From assembly GCA_018780025.1 (NCBI GenBank), contig JADMKH010000082.1, forward strand, positions 868 to 23,795: a stretch of DNA of 22,928 nucleotides, read 5' to 3'. The notes under the pieces are model-generated. The model made no database searches. It was not told the origin of the DNA and was given only the letters and a program-made list of their open reading frames with translations. The DNA comes from Thiobacillus sp. GTDB lineage: Bacteria > Pseudomonadota > Gammaproteobacteria > Burkholderiales > Thiobacillaceae. This document shows, piece by piece, positions 16,682-22,928 of the stretch; within the stretch, counting starts at the first letter, position 1; each line of letters opens with the position of its first letter. The translations under genes and the position numbers were made by a program.

Positions 16682-17859
16682 ATGCCGAACGCTACCAGGT
16701 CGTCATTGTCGGCGCGGGCCTGGTGGGCGCCGCTGCGGCGCTGGCGCTCGGACGGAAGGGCCTGCGCGTTGCGTTGGTCGAACGCCAGCCGCCCCAGCCG
16801 CCGAATGAACTGTGGGACACCCGGATTTACGCCATCAGTCCTTCCAGTCAGCGTTTTCTGCACAGCCTGGGCGCCTGGCGGCGTGTGGACGCCAGCCGCA
16901 TCCAGCCGGTTTTTCGCATGGATGTGGCGGGCGATTCGACTGGCGCTATCCGTCTCGATGCGTATGAGTCGGGCGTGCCGCAGCTGGCGTTCATTGTCGA
17001 GAACGGGCGCCTGCAGCATGCGCTGTGGCAGGCATTGCAGGCTGACGGCAATGTGGAATTGTTGTGCCCGGACGTGATCACGTCAATTGAATGGGATGAG
17101 CCCTGTTCGAAATTGACCCTGGCCGATGGGAGGCTGCTTGAAGCCGAACTGGTCGTCGGCGCGGACGGTGCGGCATCGCGTATTCGTGAATGGTCGGGCC
17201 TGCGTTCGACCCTGACGCCCTATGGGCAGAGCGGCGTGGTGGCAAATTTTGAATGCGAACGCCCGCATCGCGGCACGGCGTACCAGTGGTTTTTTGACAG
17301 CGACATCCTGGCCTGGCTTCCCTTGGCGGGGCGTCGCGATTCCCTTGCGGGGAACCGACTGTCCATGGTCTGGTCAACTCAGGCGGCCGATGCGGACGTA
17401 TTGCTCGGATTGGATGCAATCGCGCTCGCCGACAGGGTGCGGGATGCGGGCCACGACCAGCTCGGTGCGTTGCGTTTATTGACGCCTGCCGCCGCTTTTC
17501 CATTGCGCTTGATTACGCTGCAGACGCCCGTTGCACCGGGCGTGGCGTTGATCGGCGATGCGGCGCACGGCGTGCATCCGCTGGCAGGGCAAGGCGTCAA
17601 CCTGGGGTTTGGTGACGCGGAGGCCCTGTGCGAAGTGTTGGCGCAGCAGCATCGTCACACCCGTTGTGGCGATGTGCGGGTATTAAATACCTATGCCCGC
17701 CAGCGCGCAGAACCCGTACAACGTATGCAGATACTCACCCATGGCCTGCATCACCTGTTTGCCGACGATCGCGCTGCATGGTTGCGCAATGTAGGGATGC
17801 AGTGCATTAACCCGTTGCTGCCGCTGAAAACCGCGCTGGTGCGCGAAGCGATGTCTTGA
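16678..17859 (+). CDS. UbiH/UbiF/VisC/COQ6-family FAD monooxygenase (second ubiquinone hydroxylase)
   Basis: 393-residue flavoprotein paralogous to its upstream neighbour: VVIVGAGLVGAAAALAL (8-24) FAD site, DTRIYAISPSSQRFL, the DG motif VVGADGAASRIREW, and GDAAHGVHPLAGQGVNLGFGD from about 293. The GDAAHxxHPLAGQGVNLG wording fits UbiI/UbiF/VisC rather than UbiH. It probably hydroxylates another ring position (C5 or C6) in ubiquinone synthesis; regiospecificity cannot be decided here, because betaproteobacteria differ in the set of hydroxylases (UbiI, UbiF, UbiL, UbiM) they use. The ATG overlaps the ubiH stop by 4 bp, so production is coupled. Confidence 0.87.
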   Translation: MNAERYQVVIVGAGLVGAAAALALGRKGLRVALVERQPPQPPNELWDTRIYAISPSSQRFLHSLGAWRRVDASRIQPVFRMDVAGDSTGAIRLDAYESGVPQLAFIVENGRLQHALWQALQADGNVELLCPDVITSIEWDEPCSKLTLADGRLLEAELVVGADGAASRIREWSGLRSTLTPYGQSGVVANFECERPHRGTAYQWFFDSDILAWLPLAGRRDSLAGNRLSMVWSTQAADADVLLGLDAIALADRVRDAGHDQLGALRLLTPAAAFPLRLITLQTPVAPGVALIGDAAHGVHPLAGQGVNLGFGDAEALCEVLAQQHRHTRCGDVRVLNTYARQRAEPVQRMQILTHGLHHLFADDRAAWLRNVGMQCINPLLPLKTALVREAMS

Positions 17860-17888
17860 CGATTTTTTGATTAACTTTGGAGCGTTAT

Positions 17889-18599
17889 ATGAAATTCATT
17901 CCTTTTGCGCTAGCCGCAACCTTGATGCTGGCCGCAAGCGCACAGGCCAATGAGACGGTTATTCGCAAAGCCTTGTTGCAGCAGTTTCCCAAGGCGCAAA
18001 TCAGCTCAATCAAACAAACGCCCTACAGCGGTCTGTTCGAGGTGTACCTCGATGGTCAGTTGCTGTACGCCGATGCCAAGGCACAATACCTGTTCGCGGG
18101 TGACGTCATTGATTTTAAGAATCGTCGCAACCTGACACAGGCCCGCCTCAATCAATTGCAGGCAGTGAACTGGGACACGCTGCCCTTGAAAAACGCACTG
18201 AAGACCGTCAAGGGCAATGGCGCGCGCAAGCTGGTGGTGTTCTCCGATGTCGACTGCCCTTACTGCCGCAAATTCGAGGCGGAGTTGACCAAGGTCGACA
18301 ACATCACCGTTTACACCTTCCTCTACCCGATCGAGGGTCTGCACCCCAAGGCAGTGCAAATTTCGAAACAGATCTGGTGCGCGCCCGACCGCAACAAGGC
18401 ATGGGATGACTACACCACGAAGGACATCGTGCCGAAAAACGATGGCCAATGTGCAAACCCTGTCGATGAAACCATCGCGCTGGGTGCCAGGCTGAAAATA
18501 TCCGGCACGCCCACCCTCATTTTTGCGGACGGCCAGCGTATTCCCGGCATGGTGCCCGCCGCGCAGCTCGAGCGCCTGTTCGTTGAGCATGCCAAATAG
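17889..18599 (+). CDS. dsbC: Thiol:disulfide interchange protein DsbC
   Basis: Periplasmic disulfide isomerase, normally dimeric and kept reduced by DsbD. The start is ATG 17889, preceded by TTTGGAG (GGAG 17879-17882, 6-nt spacing). Signal peptide MKFIPFALAATLMLAASAQA, cleavage before NET. The dimerisation domain spans about 21-80; the thioredoxin-fold domain has FSDVDCPYCRKFE (CPYC at 123-126), the cis-proline TP (207-208) and a second cysteine pair C164/C188, as in DsbC. Length 236. It is 29 bp after the hydroxylase gene and 9 bp before the methyltransferase gene, so it may have its own promoter or read through. Confidence 0.93.
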   Translation: MKFIPFALAATLMLAASAQANETVIRKALLQQFPKAQISSIKQTPYSGLFEVYLDGQLLYADAKAQYLFAGDVIDFKNRRNLTQARLNQLQAVNWDTLPLKNALKTVKGNGARKLVVFSDVDCPYCRKFEAELTKVDNITVYTFLYPIEGLHPKAVQISKQIWCAPDRNKAWDDYTTKDIVPKNDGQCANPVDETIALGARLKISGTPTLIFADGQRIPGMVPAAQLERLFVEHAK

Positions 18600-18608
18600 G
18601 GCCTGTTG

Positions 18609-19217
18609 ATGGGTTCGCCCTTCTGGGACCAGCGGTATGCCACTGAGGACTATATCTTCGGCACCGCGCCGAACGTATTTCTGGCCAGCCAGGCGGGCCT
18701 GATTCGGTCGGGCATGCGCGCGCTGGCGATCGCCGATGGCGAAGGCCGCAACGGCGTGTGGCTGGCCGGGCAGGGTGCGTATGTGCATGCGATTGATGTG
18801 TCGCCGGTGGCGCTGGAAAAGGCCCGCAAGCTGGCGGAGGAGCGCCGCGTGACCCTGGCGTTTGAACAGGTCGATGTGCTCAACTGGGACTGGCCCGAGG
18901 AGACCTACGATCTTGTCGCCGCCATCTTTATTCAGTTTGCCCCACCGCCCGAACGTGAGCGCATCATCGCCGGCATCCGCCGCACGCTGAAGCCTGGCGG
19001 GTTGTTAATCCTGCAGGGCTACACGCCGAAGCAGCTTGAGTTCGGCACCGGCGGTCCGCCCGATGCCGCCAACATGTATACCGCCGATTTATTGCGCGCG
19101 TGGTTTGGCGACTGGGACATCACCCATCTGCACGCGCACGAATCCTTTATTAGCGAGGGCAGTCACCATCACGGCATGTCGGCGCTGATCGATATGGTTG
19201 CCATCAAGCCGCGCTGA
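18609..19217 (+). CDS. Class I SAM-dependent methyltransferase, TehB-like
   Basis: 202-residue cytoplasmic methyltransferase. The N-terminal FWDQRYA with YIFGTAPNVFL is a common opening of this group; motif I is LAIADGEGRNGVWLA, followed by the acidic AIDVSPVAL, and RRTLKPGGLLILQGYTPKQL is the post-II region. The C-terminal GSHHHGMSALIDMVA is rich in histidine. Start ATG 18609 has AGGG at 18598-18601 (7-nt spacing), better than the adjacent TTG 18606. Substrate unknown: relatives are annotated as tellurite resistance or thiol methylases. It is the last gene of the amgK run. Confidence 0.82.
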   Translation: MGSPFWDQRYATEDYIFGTAPNVFLASQAGLIRSGMRALAIADGEGRNGVWLAGQGAYVHAIDVSPVALEKARKLAEERRVTLAFEQVDVLNWDWPEETYDLVAAIFIQFAPPPERERIIAGIRRTLKPGGLLILQGYTPKQLEFGTGGPPDAANMYTADLLRAWFGDWDITHLHAHESFISEGSHHHGMSALIDMVAIKPR

Positions 19218-19434
19218 CACCCCCTCCCGGATTGAATCGTGTCCACGATGGCTGCATCATTCGTGTCATAACGCCGTTGCACTTCATCTTTGAATCGGCC
19301 TTTGATTGAAGGGCTGTACTTGGCCGTTTTGCGCCCGATGATTCACCGGCCTGAGCGCGCTGGTAAGTTTCAATCTGACCGAATTACCATTTCGCTTTCT
19401 TGACGCAACGCGGCGTAACGGTAACAAAATCTGA
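19218..19434. other. Convergent intergenic spacer, weak hairpin
   Basis: 217 bp between the convergent stops of the methyltransferase and LysR genes. A small hairpin ATCGT-GTCC-ACGAT (19236-19249) lies near the methyltransferase stop but has no T-tract. I see no ORF of interest or other structure. Confidence 0.4.
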
Positions 19435-20292
19435 TCAGTCGTCGTGCATCTGCTCCGCGCGAGCCAGTTCGCGCAATCCATCGAGCGCCTGCTTCAGCGT
19501 GGCGTTATCGCTATCGCGCGGGAATACCATATAGGCGGGTAGTTTGAATTGCGGGGTGTGCGGCACGCGCCACAACTGCCCGGCTTCGATATAACGCCGC
19601 ACCAGTCGTTGCGGAAAATAGCCGCTTCCACCGTAGGTCAGCAGTTGCTGCACGCCCAGCCAGCCGATGTTGGCAACCAGCGCGGGCGGGGGCGCGTCGG
19701 GGTAATGGTCGCTGAACTGGGCGTGGAATTCCGGTCCCCAGTCGATGTGGATATAACCCTCGTCCGGCCAGCCGCGTTTGAGATCGCTGGTCACCAGCAG
19801 CAGGGTTTCGTCGAATAGCGGTTCGACCACCAGGCCGGAGCGTGACGTCGGCGTGTACATCACACCGATGTCCACTGTGCCTTCGATCAGGCCCTGCATG
19901 ATGTCGGCCTCGAAGCCGATTTCCAGGCGCAGCGAGACATCCGGCGCGGCCTGTTGCATCCACGCCACCCAGTGCGGCAGGAAGCCTTCCCATACCGCAA
20001 TGCGCCCGGAGAGCGTCAGCACATCGCGAAATCCTTGCGGCAGGCCGACGTCGTGGTGGGCCTGCTCGACGGTGCGCACCAGGTTTTTGGCGTGGCGCAG
20101 AAAACGTTTGCCGGACGGCGTGAGAACGGCGCCGTTGCGGCCGCGTTGAAACAAACGCGCGCCCAGCTGGGCTTCCAGGGTGTGGATGCGGGCGCTCACC
20201 GTTGACTGGGTGACGTGCAGGCGGCTGGCGGCCGCGACGAAGTTGCCGCTGGCGGCGACCATGAGGAAGGTACGAGCGAGTTCGGTGTCCAT
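19435..20292 (-). CDS. LysR-family transcriptional regulator
   Basis: 285-residue LTTR. The N-terminal winged HTH (about 2-60: ARTFLMVAASGNFVAAASRLHVTQSTVSARI, then LEAQLGARLFQR) is complete, and the linker helix and periplasmic-binding-like effector domain (about 90-270) follow. ATG 20292 gives the standard MDTELARTFLMVA opening. The gene is divergent from the DsrC-like gene across 104 bp that contain two inverted repeats, the classical layout for an LTTR controlling its neighbour and itself. The effector is unknown; a sulfur compound is possible only by association with the neighbour. Confidence 0.92.
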   Translation of the reverse strand: MDTELARTFLMVAASGNFVAAASRLHVTQSTVSARIHTLEAQLGARLFQRGRNGAVLTPSGKRFLRHAKNLVRTVEQAHHDVGLPQGFRDVLTLSGRIAVWEGFLPHWVAWMQQAAPDVSLRLEIGFEADIMQGLIEGTVDIGVMYTPTSRSGLVVEPLFDETLLLVTSDLKRGWPDEGYIHIDWGPEFHAQFSDHYPDAPPPALVANIGWLGVQQLLTYGGSGYFPQRLVRRYIEAGQLWRVPHTPQFKLPAYMVFPRDSDNATLKQALDGLRELARAEQMHDD

Positions 20293-20299
20293 GGCTTAG

Positions 20300-20318
20300 A
20301 TATCGGGTTTTTCGATAT
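20300..20318. promoter_or_regulatory. Inverted repeat 1, candidate LysR operator
   Basis: ATATCG (20300-20305) and CGATAT (20313-20318) form a perfect 6-bp inverted repeat with a 7-bp spacer, 8 bp upstream of the LysR ATG. It contains the T-N11-A-type dyad expected for LTTR sites. Likely autoregulatory contact; inferred. Confidence 0.5.
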
Positions 20319-20329
20319 TAGATACCAAA

Positions 20330-20351
20330 ATATATCGTTTGATGGATATAT
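20330..20351. promoter_or_regulatory. Inverted repeat 2, candidate LysR operator at the promoter
   Basis: ATATATC (20330-20336) and GATATAT (20345-20351) form a perfect 7-bp inverted repeat with an 8-bp spacer. Its centre is 31.5 bp from that of repeat 1, about three helical turns, so a tetramer could bind both from one face. It covers the candidate -35 box of the DsrC-like gene. Confidence 0.5.
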
Positions 20352-20367
20352 AAGGGATCCCTAAACT
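20339..20367 (+). promoter_or_regulatory. Candidate sigma-70 promoter for the DsrC-like gene
   Basis: TTGATG (20339-20344, -35) and TAAACT (20362-20367, -10) are separated by 17 bp. The palindrome GGGATCCC (20354-20361) sits in the spacer. A strong ribosome site GAGGAG (20385-20390) precedes ATG 20397 by 6 nt. Confidence 0.45.
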
Positions 20368-20396
20368 AGGCCCATCGTCATTTCGAGGAGCTTGTT

Positions 20397-20735
20397 ATGG
20401 AGCAAACACCTGATATCGCGACATTGATGCCCGAGCGCGATGCTGAAGGCTATCTGATCGAACCCGCCGACTGGAACGAAGAAGTGGCCGAGGTTTTGGC
20501 GCGGGACGAAAACATCGAGCTGACCGCTGAACACTGGGACGTGATTCGTTATATGCGCGATTTTTATGATGAGCACCAGGTTGCGGCGGATGCCCGCTTT
20601 GCCATCAAGCATCTGGCCGAAAGCGTAGGGCGGGATGCGCAAAAGCGGCTGTTCGTGCTGTTCCCTTATGGCTACGTCAAGCAGGCCTGCAAAATTGCCG
20701 GCATGCGCCGTCCGCGTAACTGGAGCACAGGTTGA
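20397..20735 (+). CDS. DsrC/TusE-family sulfur-carrier-like protein lacking the C-terminal cysteine
   Basis: 112-residue cytoplasmic protein of the DsrC/TusE/RspA family. The body is typical: AEGYLIEPADWNEEVAEVLA, LTAEHWDVIRYMRDFY and the flexible C-terminal arm FPYGYVKQACKIAGMRRP. In DsrC proper two cysteines in the arm (CysB, and CysA eleven residues later at the penultimate position) carry sulfur; TusE keeps only CysA. Here CysB is present (C98) but the CysA position is Trp (W109, codon TGG) in the ending RNWSTG. So neither DsrC catalysis nor TusE transfer to TusBCD is expected in the standard form. It may be a regulatory or RspA-like member. Divergent LysR gene and HPP gene flank it. Confidence 0.87.
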   Translation: MEQTPDIATLMPERDAEGYLIEPADWNEEVAEVLARDENIELTAEHWDVIRYMRDFYDEHQVAADARFAIKHLAESVGRDAQKRLFVLFPYGYVKQACKIAGMRRPRNWSTG

Positions 20736-20743
20736 AGTCGATG

Positions 20744-20765
20744 CCCGGGGTAAATGCCCGGGTTT
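20744..20765 (+). terminator. Possible intrinsic terminator after the DsrC-like gene
   Basis: CCCGGG (20744-20749), 7-nt loop, CCCGGG (20757-20762), then TTT: a fully GC 6-bp stem 8 bp after the stop codon. The T-run is short, so termination may be partial. The ATG at 20754 sits in the loop. Confidence 0.45.
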
Positions 20766-20843
20766 GCGCCGTCCTGGCGGTTCAGTCTGGTGGGCGCTAC
20801 ACACGTTCACATCCTTGCGAATTCAACTTTCGGGCTCGAAATA

Positions 20844-21566
20844 GTGGTTAGAAAATTGGCTTATTCTGTATCCGAGCGCGAACACTGGATTTCAGCGGGC
20901 GGCGGTCTGGTTGGCATTCTTGCGGTGTTGTGGGTGGGGCAATTCTGGCTGGGGGGACATGGCGGCGTGCTGGCCGTAGCGTCGATGGGGGCCTCGGAGG
21001 TGTTGCTGTTCGCGGCGCCGCATGGCGCGCTGTCGCAACCTTGGCCCGTGTTTGGCGGACATCTGGTGTCGGCGCTCATCGGCGTTACCTGCGCACACTG
21101 GCTGGGCGGCGATCCCATGCTGGCCGCCTCGCTCGCTGTGGCGCTGTCGATCGCTGCCATGTACAGCCTGCGCTGTCTGCATCCGCCCGGTGGGGCCACT
21201 GCGTTATATGCCGTTCTGGGGGGCGATGCGGTTCACGCATTGGGCTTTGGGTACGTGTTCAGCCCTGTTTTATTGAACGTTGTCGTCATCCTCGCGGTGG
21301 CGGTGGCATTCAATTTTCCGTTCCACTGGCGGCGTTATCCCCAGTGCTGGCATCGTGCGATCAAGGAACGCAATGCAGGCACTGACTCGGTTGGCGTTGC
21401 GGAAGAGGAAGCCATGATCCCGCACAGTGACCTGGTCTATGCGCTGTCCCAGATCGACACGTTTGTCGATATCAGTGAAGAGGATTTGCAGCGCATCTAT
21501 GCGCTGGCGCTGGGCCACTCGCATTCGGTGGCGGCCGTGCAGGCCGTGCCGAAGCTGGTGTCCTAG
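20844..21566 (+). CDS. HPP-family integral membrane protein
   Basis: HPP family (PF04982-type) membrane protein, named for its His-Pro-Pro motif, seen here as LRCLHPPGGATAL (109-121). About five hydrophobic helices (16-36, 41-58, 69-87, 92-111, 137-158) are followed by a roughly 80-residue soluble tail with an acidic stretch (VAEEEAM) and repeated ALSQ/ALALGHS helices. Some members have been linked to nitrite transport in cyanobacteria and plastids; the role here is unknown. Start: GTG 20844 (VVRKLAYSVSEREHW) is preferred because the longer frame from ATG 20754 begins within the putative terminator loop and adds an unconvincing N-terminus, but no strong ribosome site is seen. Probably in the same orientation unit as the DsrC-like gene. 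Confidence 0.8.
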   Translation: MVRKLAYSVSEREHWISAGGGLVGILAVLWVGQFWLGGHGGVLAVASMGASEVLLFAAPHGALSQPWPVFGGHLVSALIGVTCAHWLGGDPMLAASLAVALSIAAMYSLRCLHPPGGATALYAVLGGDAVHALGFGYVFSPVLLNVVVILAVAVAFNFPFHWRRYPQCWHRAIKERNAGTDSVGVAEEEAMIPHSDLVYALSQIDTFVDISEEDLQRIYALALGHSHSVAAVQAVPKLVS

Positions 21567-21578
21567 CCCGCAGCGTGC

Positions 21579-21598
21579 GTCGGCAAAGTATTGCCGAC
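21579..21598. terminator. Perfect hairpin after the HPP gene
   Basis: GTCGGCAA-AGTA-TTGCCGAC: 8-bp perfect stem and 4-nt loop, 12 bp after the HPP stop. It is followed by a pyrimidine-rich CTACTCCCTCTCT rather than a T-run, so it is a terminator-like or mRNA-stabilising hairpin of uncertain strength. Confidence 0.5.
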
Positions 21599-21608
21599 CT
21601 ACTCCCTC

Positions 21609-21635
21609 TCTCGGATAAATGATGCCGGATCAATA
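21609..21635. repeat. Solo IS630 terminal inverted repeat (extra, oppositely oriented copy)
   Basis: 27 bp matching the reverse complement of the left terminal repeat of the neighbouring IS (21708-21734) at 24 of 27 positions by hand alignment; shared cores are CGGATAAAT and GCCGGATCAATA. It matches the right end at 20 of 27 in the same orientation, so it looks like a right end whose element body is missing, with its outer TA at 21634-21635. Confidence 0.7.
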
Positions 21636-21707
21636 GAAATACTGTCGATGCAAAGCCTGGAGACTGTTAATCGCTGCGTTGAGAAAGTCAATCAGCGCGC
21701 CTGGATT
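21636..21707. other. 72-bp spacer between two IS ends, with internal hairpin
   Basis: The spacer holds an imperfect hairpin: CGCTG (21672-21676) with CAGCG (21693-21697), and inner TTGA (21679-21682) with TCAA (21688-21691). No ORF. Origin unknown. Confidence 0.5.
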
Positions 21708-21734
21708 TATTGATCCGGCCTGATTTATCCGTGA
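21708..21734. repeat. IS630 left terminal inverted repeat with TA
   Basis: Begins TA TTGATCCGGCC and ends TTATCCGTGA, two bases before the transposase stop codon (stop at 21736-21738 on the minus strand). Imperfect match to 22805-22831 in reverse complement. Confidence 0.75.
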
Positions 21735-22829
21735 TTCAGGCTGCATACTTTACGCGTGCATCCTGGAAGAACTTTCTCACCCGCTCGGGTGATTTCTCCA
21801 ACGCCTGCATGTGCTCGGTTGCAGCGGCTTTCAACTTGACCTTGGTGCGTACCGGAACCTTTGTATAAAGCGCCTGCTTCAAATCAGCATTGAGCCGTTC
21901 TTCCGGGTTGAGCTCCGGGCTGTAGCTGGGCAGATAGAACAGCTCGATCCTGTCTTTATGCTCCTCGACCCAAGCCTTGACCGGCTTGCTGTGATGGACG
22001 CGCAGGTTATCGAGGATCAGAAACACTTTCCTGCCTGCGTCCCGGATCAAGGCTTGCAGGAACTCAATCAGCTTGTCCGAATTGAACGACTCGTCAATGA
22101 TCATCCAGCGTGTCTTGCCCTGATTGGTGACGGTGGCGATCATCGACAGTTTCTGGCGCGTGCCGCCTACCGCAAAGGTCACCGGTGTTTTGCCGGCCGG
22201 TGCGTAGCAGCGGCCACGCACGTCGGTATTCACGACCGCCGTTTCGTCGCCCCAGTGAATCTCGGCACCTTCGGACTTGGCGCGTTGTTCGATTGCCGGA
22301 TATTCGTTGTCCAGCCATGCCTGCACAGCCTCCGAGCGCTGCTCATACGCCTTCTTGATCGGCTTTTGCGGGGTGAATCCCCAACGCTTGAGGTAGTTGC
22401 CAACGCCACGCACAGACAACTTGATTCCGCATTCGCGTTCAACCAACTGCATGACGGCGGCGCGACTCCATAGTGCAAACTCCATCTTCAGTTGTTCGGG
22501 GCGCTTGTCGCAGATGATTTGCCGAACAGCGCTCTCTTGCGATTCGCTCAACATGCGTCCACTGCCCTGTTTCTTGCCGCGCGCAGCAGGCTTGAGTGCC
22601 GCCGCCCCCGCAGTCGAATAAGCGGTGATCGCAGCGTTCACGGCATACCAGCTGAGGCCGCTGTGCTCAACAATCTGCATCACCGGCATCCCTTTACGGT
22701 GCAGGCGGATGACTTGTTTTCGTCTCTCGTGCAGTACTTCTCGCGACTGCTTGCGGGCATCTTCTTTTTCCATGCGCAGTGAGACACGATCCACACCTTA
22801 AAGTTCACGGATAATTCGTGCCGAGTCTA
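21710..22829 (-). mobile_element. IS630-family insertion sequence, apparently complete
   Basis: About 1120 bp carrying a single full-length transposase on the minus strand. Hand alignment gives imperfect terminal inverted repeats (left 21708-21734, right 22805-22831, 21 of 27 identical including the flanking TA; inner core TTATCCGTGA). TA dinucleotides at 21708-21709 and 22830-22831 fit the TA target duplication of the IS630/Tc1-mariner superfamily. Size and single-ORF layout match IS630. The insertion lies downstream of the HPP gene and does not visibly interrupt a gene. Confidence 0.85.
21736..22773 (-). CDS. IS630-family DDE transposase
   Basis: 345 residues from ATG 22773 (MEKEDARKQSREVLHERR). 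Alternative starts in the same frame are GTG 22785, with AAGG 10 bp upstream, and GTG 22794. An N-terminal HTH (KQVIRLHRKGMPVMQIVEHSG, then LSWYAVNAAI) and second winged-helix region (RGVGNYLKRWGFTPQKP) precede the DDE catalytic core. The triad reads as D in HWGDETAV, D in LILDNLRVHHSK and E in LPSYSPELNPEERLN, the wording of IS630-type enzymes. No frameshift or internal stop is seen, so the protein looks functional. Confidence 0.95.
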   Translation of the reverse strand: MEKEDARKQSREVLHERRKQVIRLHRKGMPVMQIVEHSGLSWYAVNAAITAYSTAGAAALKPAARGKKQGSGRMLSESQESAVRQIICDKRPEQLKMEFALWSRAAVMQLVERECGIKLSVRGVGNYLKRWGFTPQKPIKKAYEQRSEAVQAWLDNEYPAIEQRAKSEGAEIHWGDETAVVNTDVRGRCYAPAGKTPVTFAVGGTRQKLSMIATVTNQGKTRWMIIDESFNSDKLIEFLQALIRDAGRKVFLILDNLRVHHSKPVKAWVEEHKDRIELFYLPSYSPELNPEERLNADLKQALYTKVPVRTKVKLKAAATEHMQALEKSPERVRKFFQDARVKYAA

Positions 22830-22831
22830 TA
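22805..22831. repeat. IS630 right terminal inverted repeat with TA
   Basis: Reads TCACGGATAA at the inner end and GAGTCTATA at the outer end; 21 of 27 positions pair with the left repeat. It lies about 30 bp upstream of the transposase start and may overlap its promoter. Confidence 0.75.
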
Positions 22832-22928
22832 AGGTGGGCTCATCTTTTAAATTGCACGATGCGGGTGTATTGGGAGCGGGTCCTGGACAGCCAGGGCTTC
22901 AGATGCAGGTCAGATCCTGAAAAATAAA
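22832..22928. other. Right flank, no gene seen
   Basis: 97 bp beyond the IS with no convincing ORF. A small hairpin CCTGG-ACAG-CCAGG (22882-22895) is the only structure noticed. Confidence 0.4.

Noticed and set aside
21736..22794. Possibility that the IS630 transposase is a pseudogene
   Set aside because: The frame is uninterrupted and all three DDE motifs are present.
1..22928. CRISPR arrays, tRNA or rRNA genes, toxin-antitoxin or defence genes
   Set aside because: No regularly spaced direct repeats, tRNA cloverleaf tails or such gene families were recognised; the genes are mainly envelope, cofactor and translation housekeeping.

Overview
This is a GC-rich, densely packed chromosomal stretch that reads as a betaproteobacterium. 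The blocks glyS-gmhB-plsC-ygjP-gloA, lptD-surA-pdxA-rsmA and amgK-murU-pepP-ubiH are all proteobacterial, and this combination is typical of Betaproteobacteria. A DsrC/TusE-family protein makes a sulfur-metabolising Nitrosomonadales-type genus possible, but I cannot name a genus from the sequence alone.

Layout. (1) Positions 1-3228, + strand: the 3' end of glyS, then gmhB (heptose phosphate phosphatase for LPS), plsC (phospholipid acylation), a YgjP-type metallopeptidase and gloA, closely spaced and probably one operon. (2) 3247-5132: a DUF4202 gene on the minus strand, divergent from an Old Yellow Enzyme-family ene-reductase. (3) 5218-12499, minus strand: lptD-surA-pdxA-rsmA followed by an LTA-synthase-like membrane sulfatase, with overlapping stops and starts. 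This is an envelope-biogenesis operon (LPS export, outer-membrane protein folding) carrying a B6 biosynthesis gene and an rRNA methylase. (4) 12513-19217, + strand: amgK-murU (MurNAc recycling), pepP, two UbiH-family ubiquinone hydroxylases, dsbC and a TehB-like methyltransferase. Its first start codon is only 13 bp from the lptD ATG. (5) 19435-21566: a LysR regulator divergent from a DsrC/TusE-like protein, with two inverted repeats between them, then an HPP-family membrane protein. (6) 21609-22831: an intact IS630-family insertion sequence with imperfect terminal inverted repeats and TA target duplication, preceded by an extra solo copy of the terminal repeat in opposite orientation.

Most of the window is housekeeping. 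The parts most worth a second look are the DsrC-like protein whose C-terminal redox cysteine position is Trp (with its LysR/palindrome module), the solo IS630 end facing the complete element, an AT-rich in-frame insertion in glyS, a two-cysteine LptD, and the promoterless-looking gap between lptD and amgK. I found no tRNA, rRNA, CRISPR array or defence system, and no clear evidence of a wholly new system. No gene-free stretch exceeds 300 bases.
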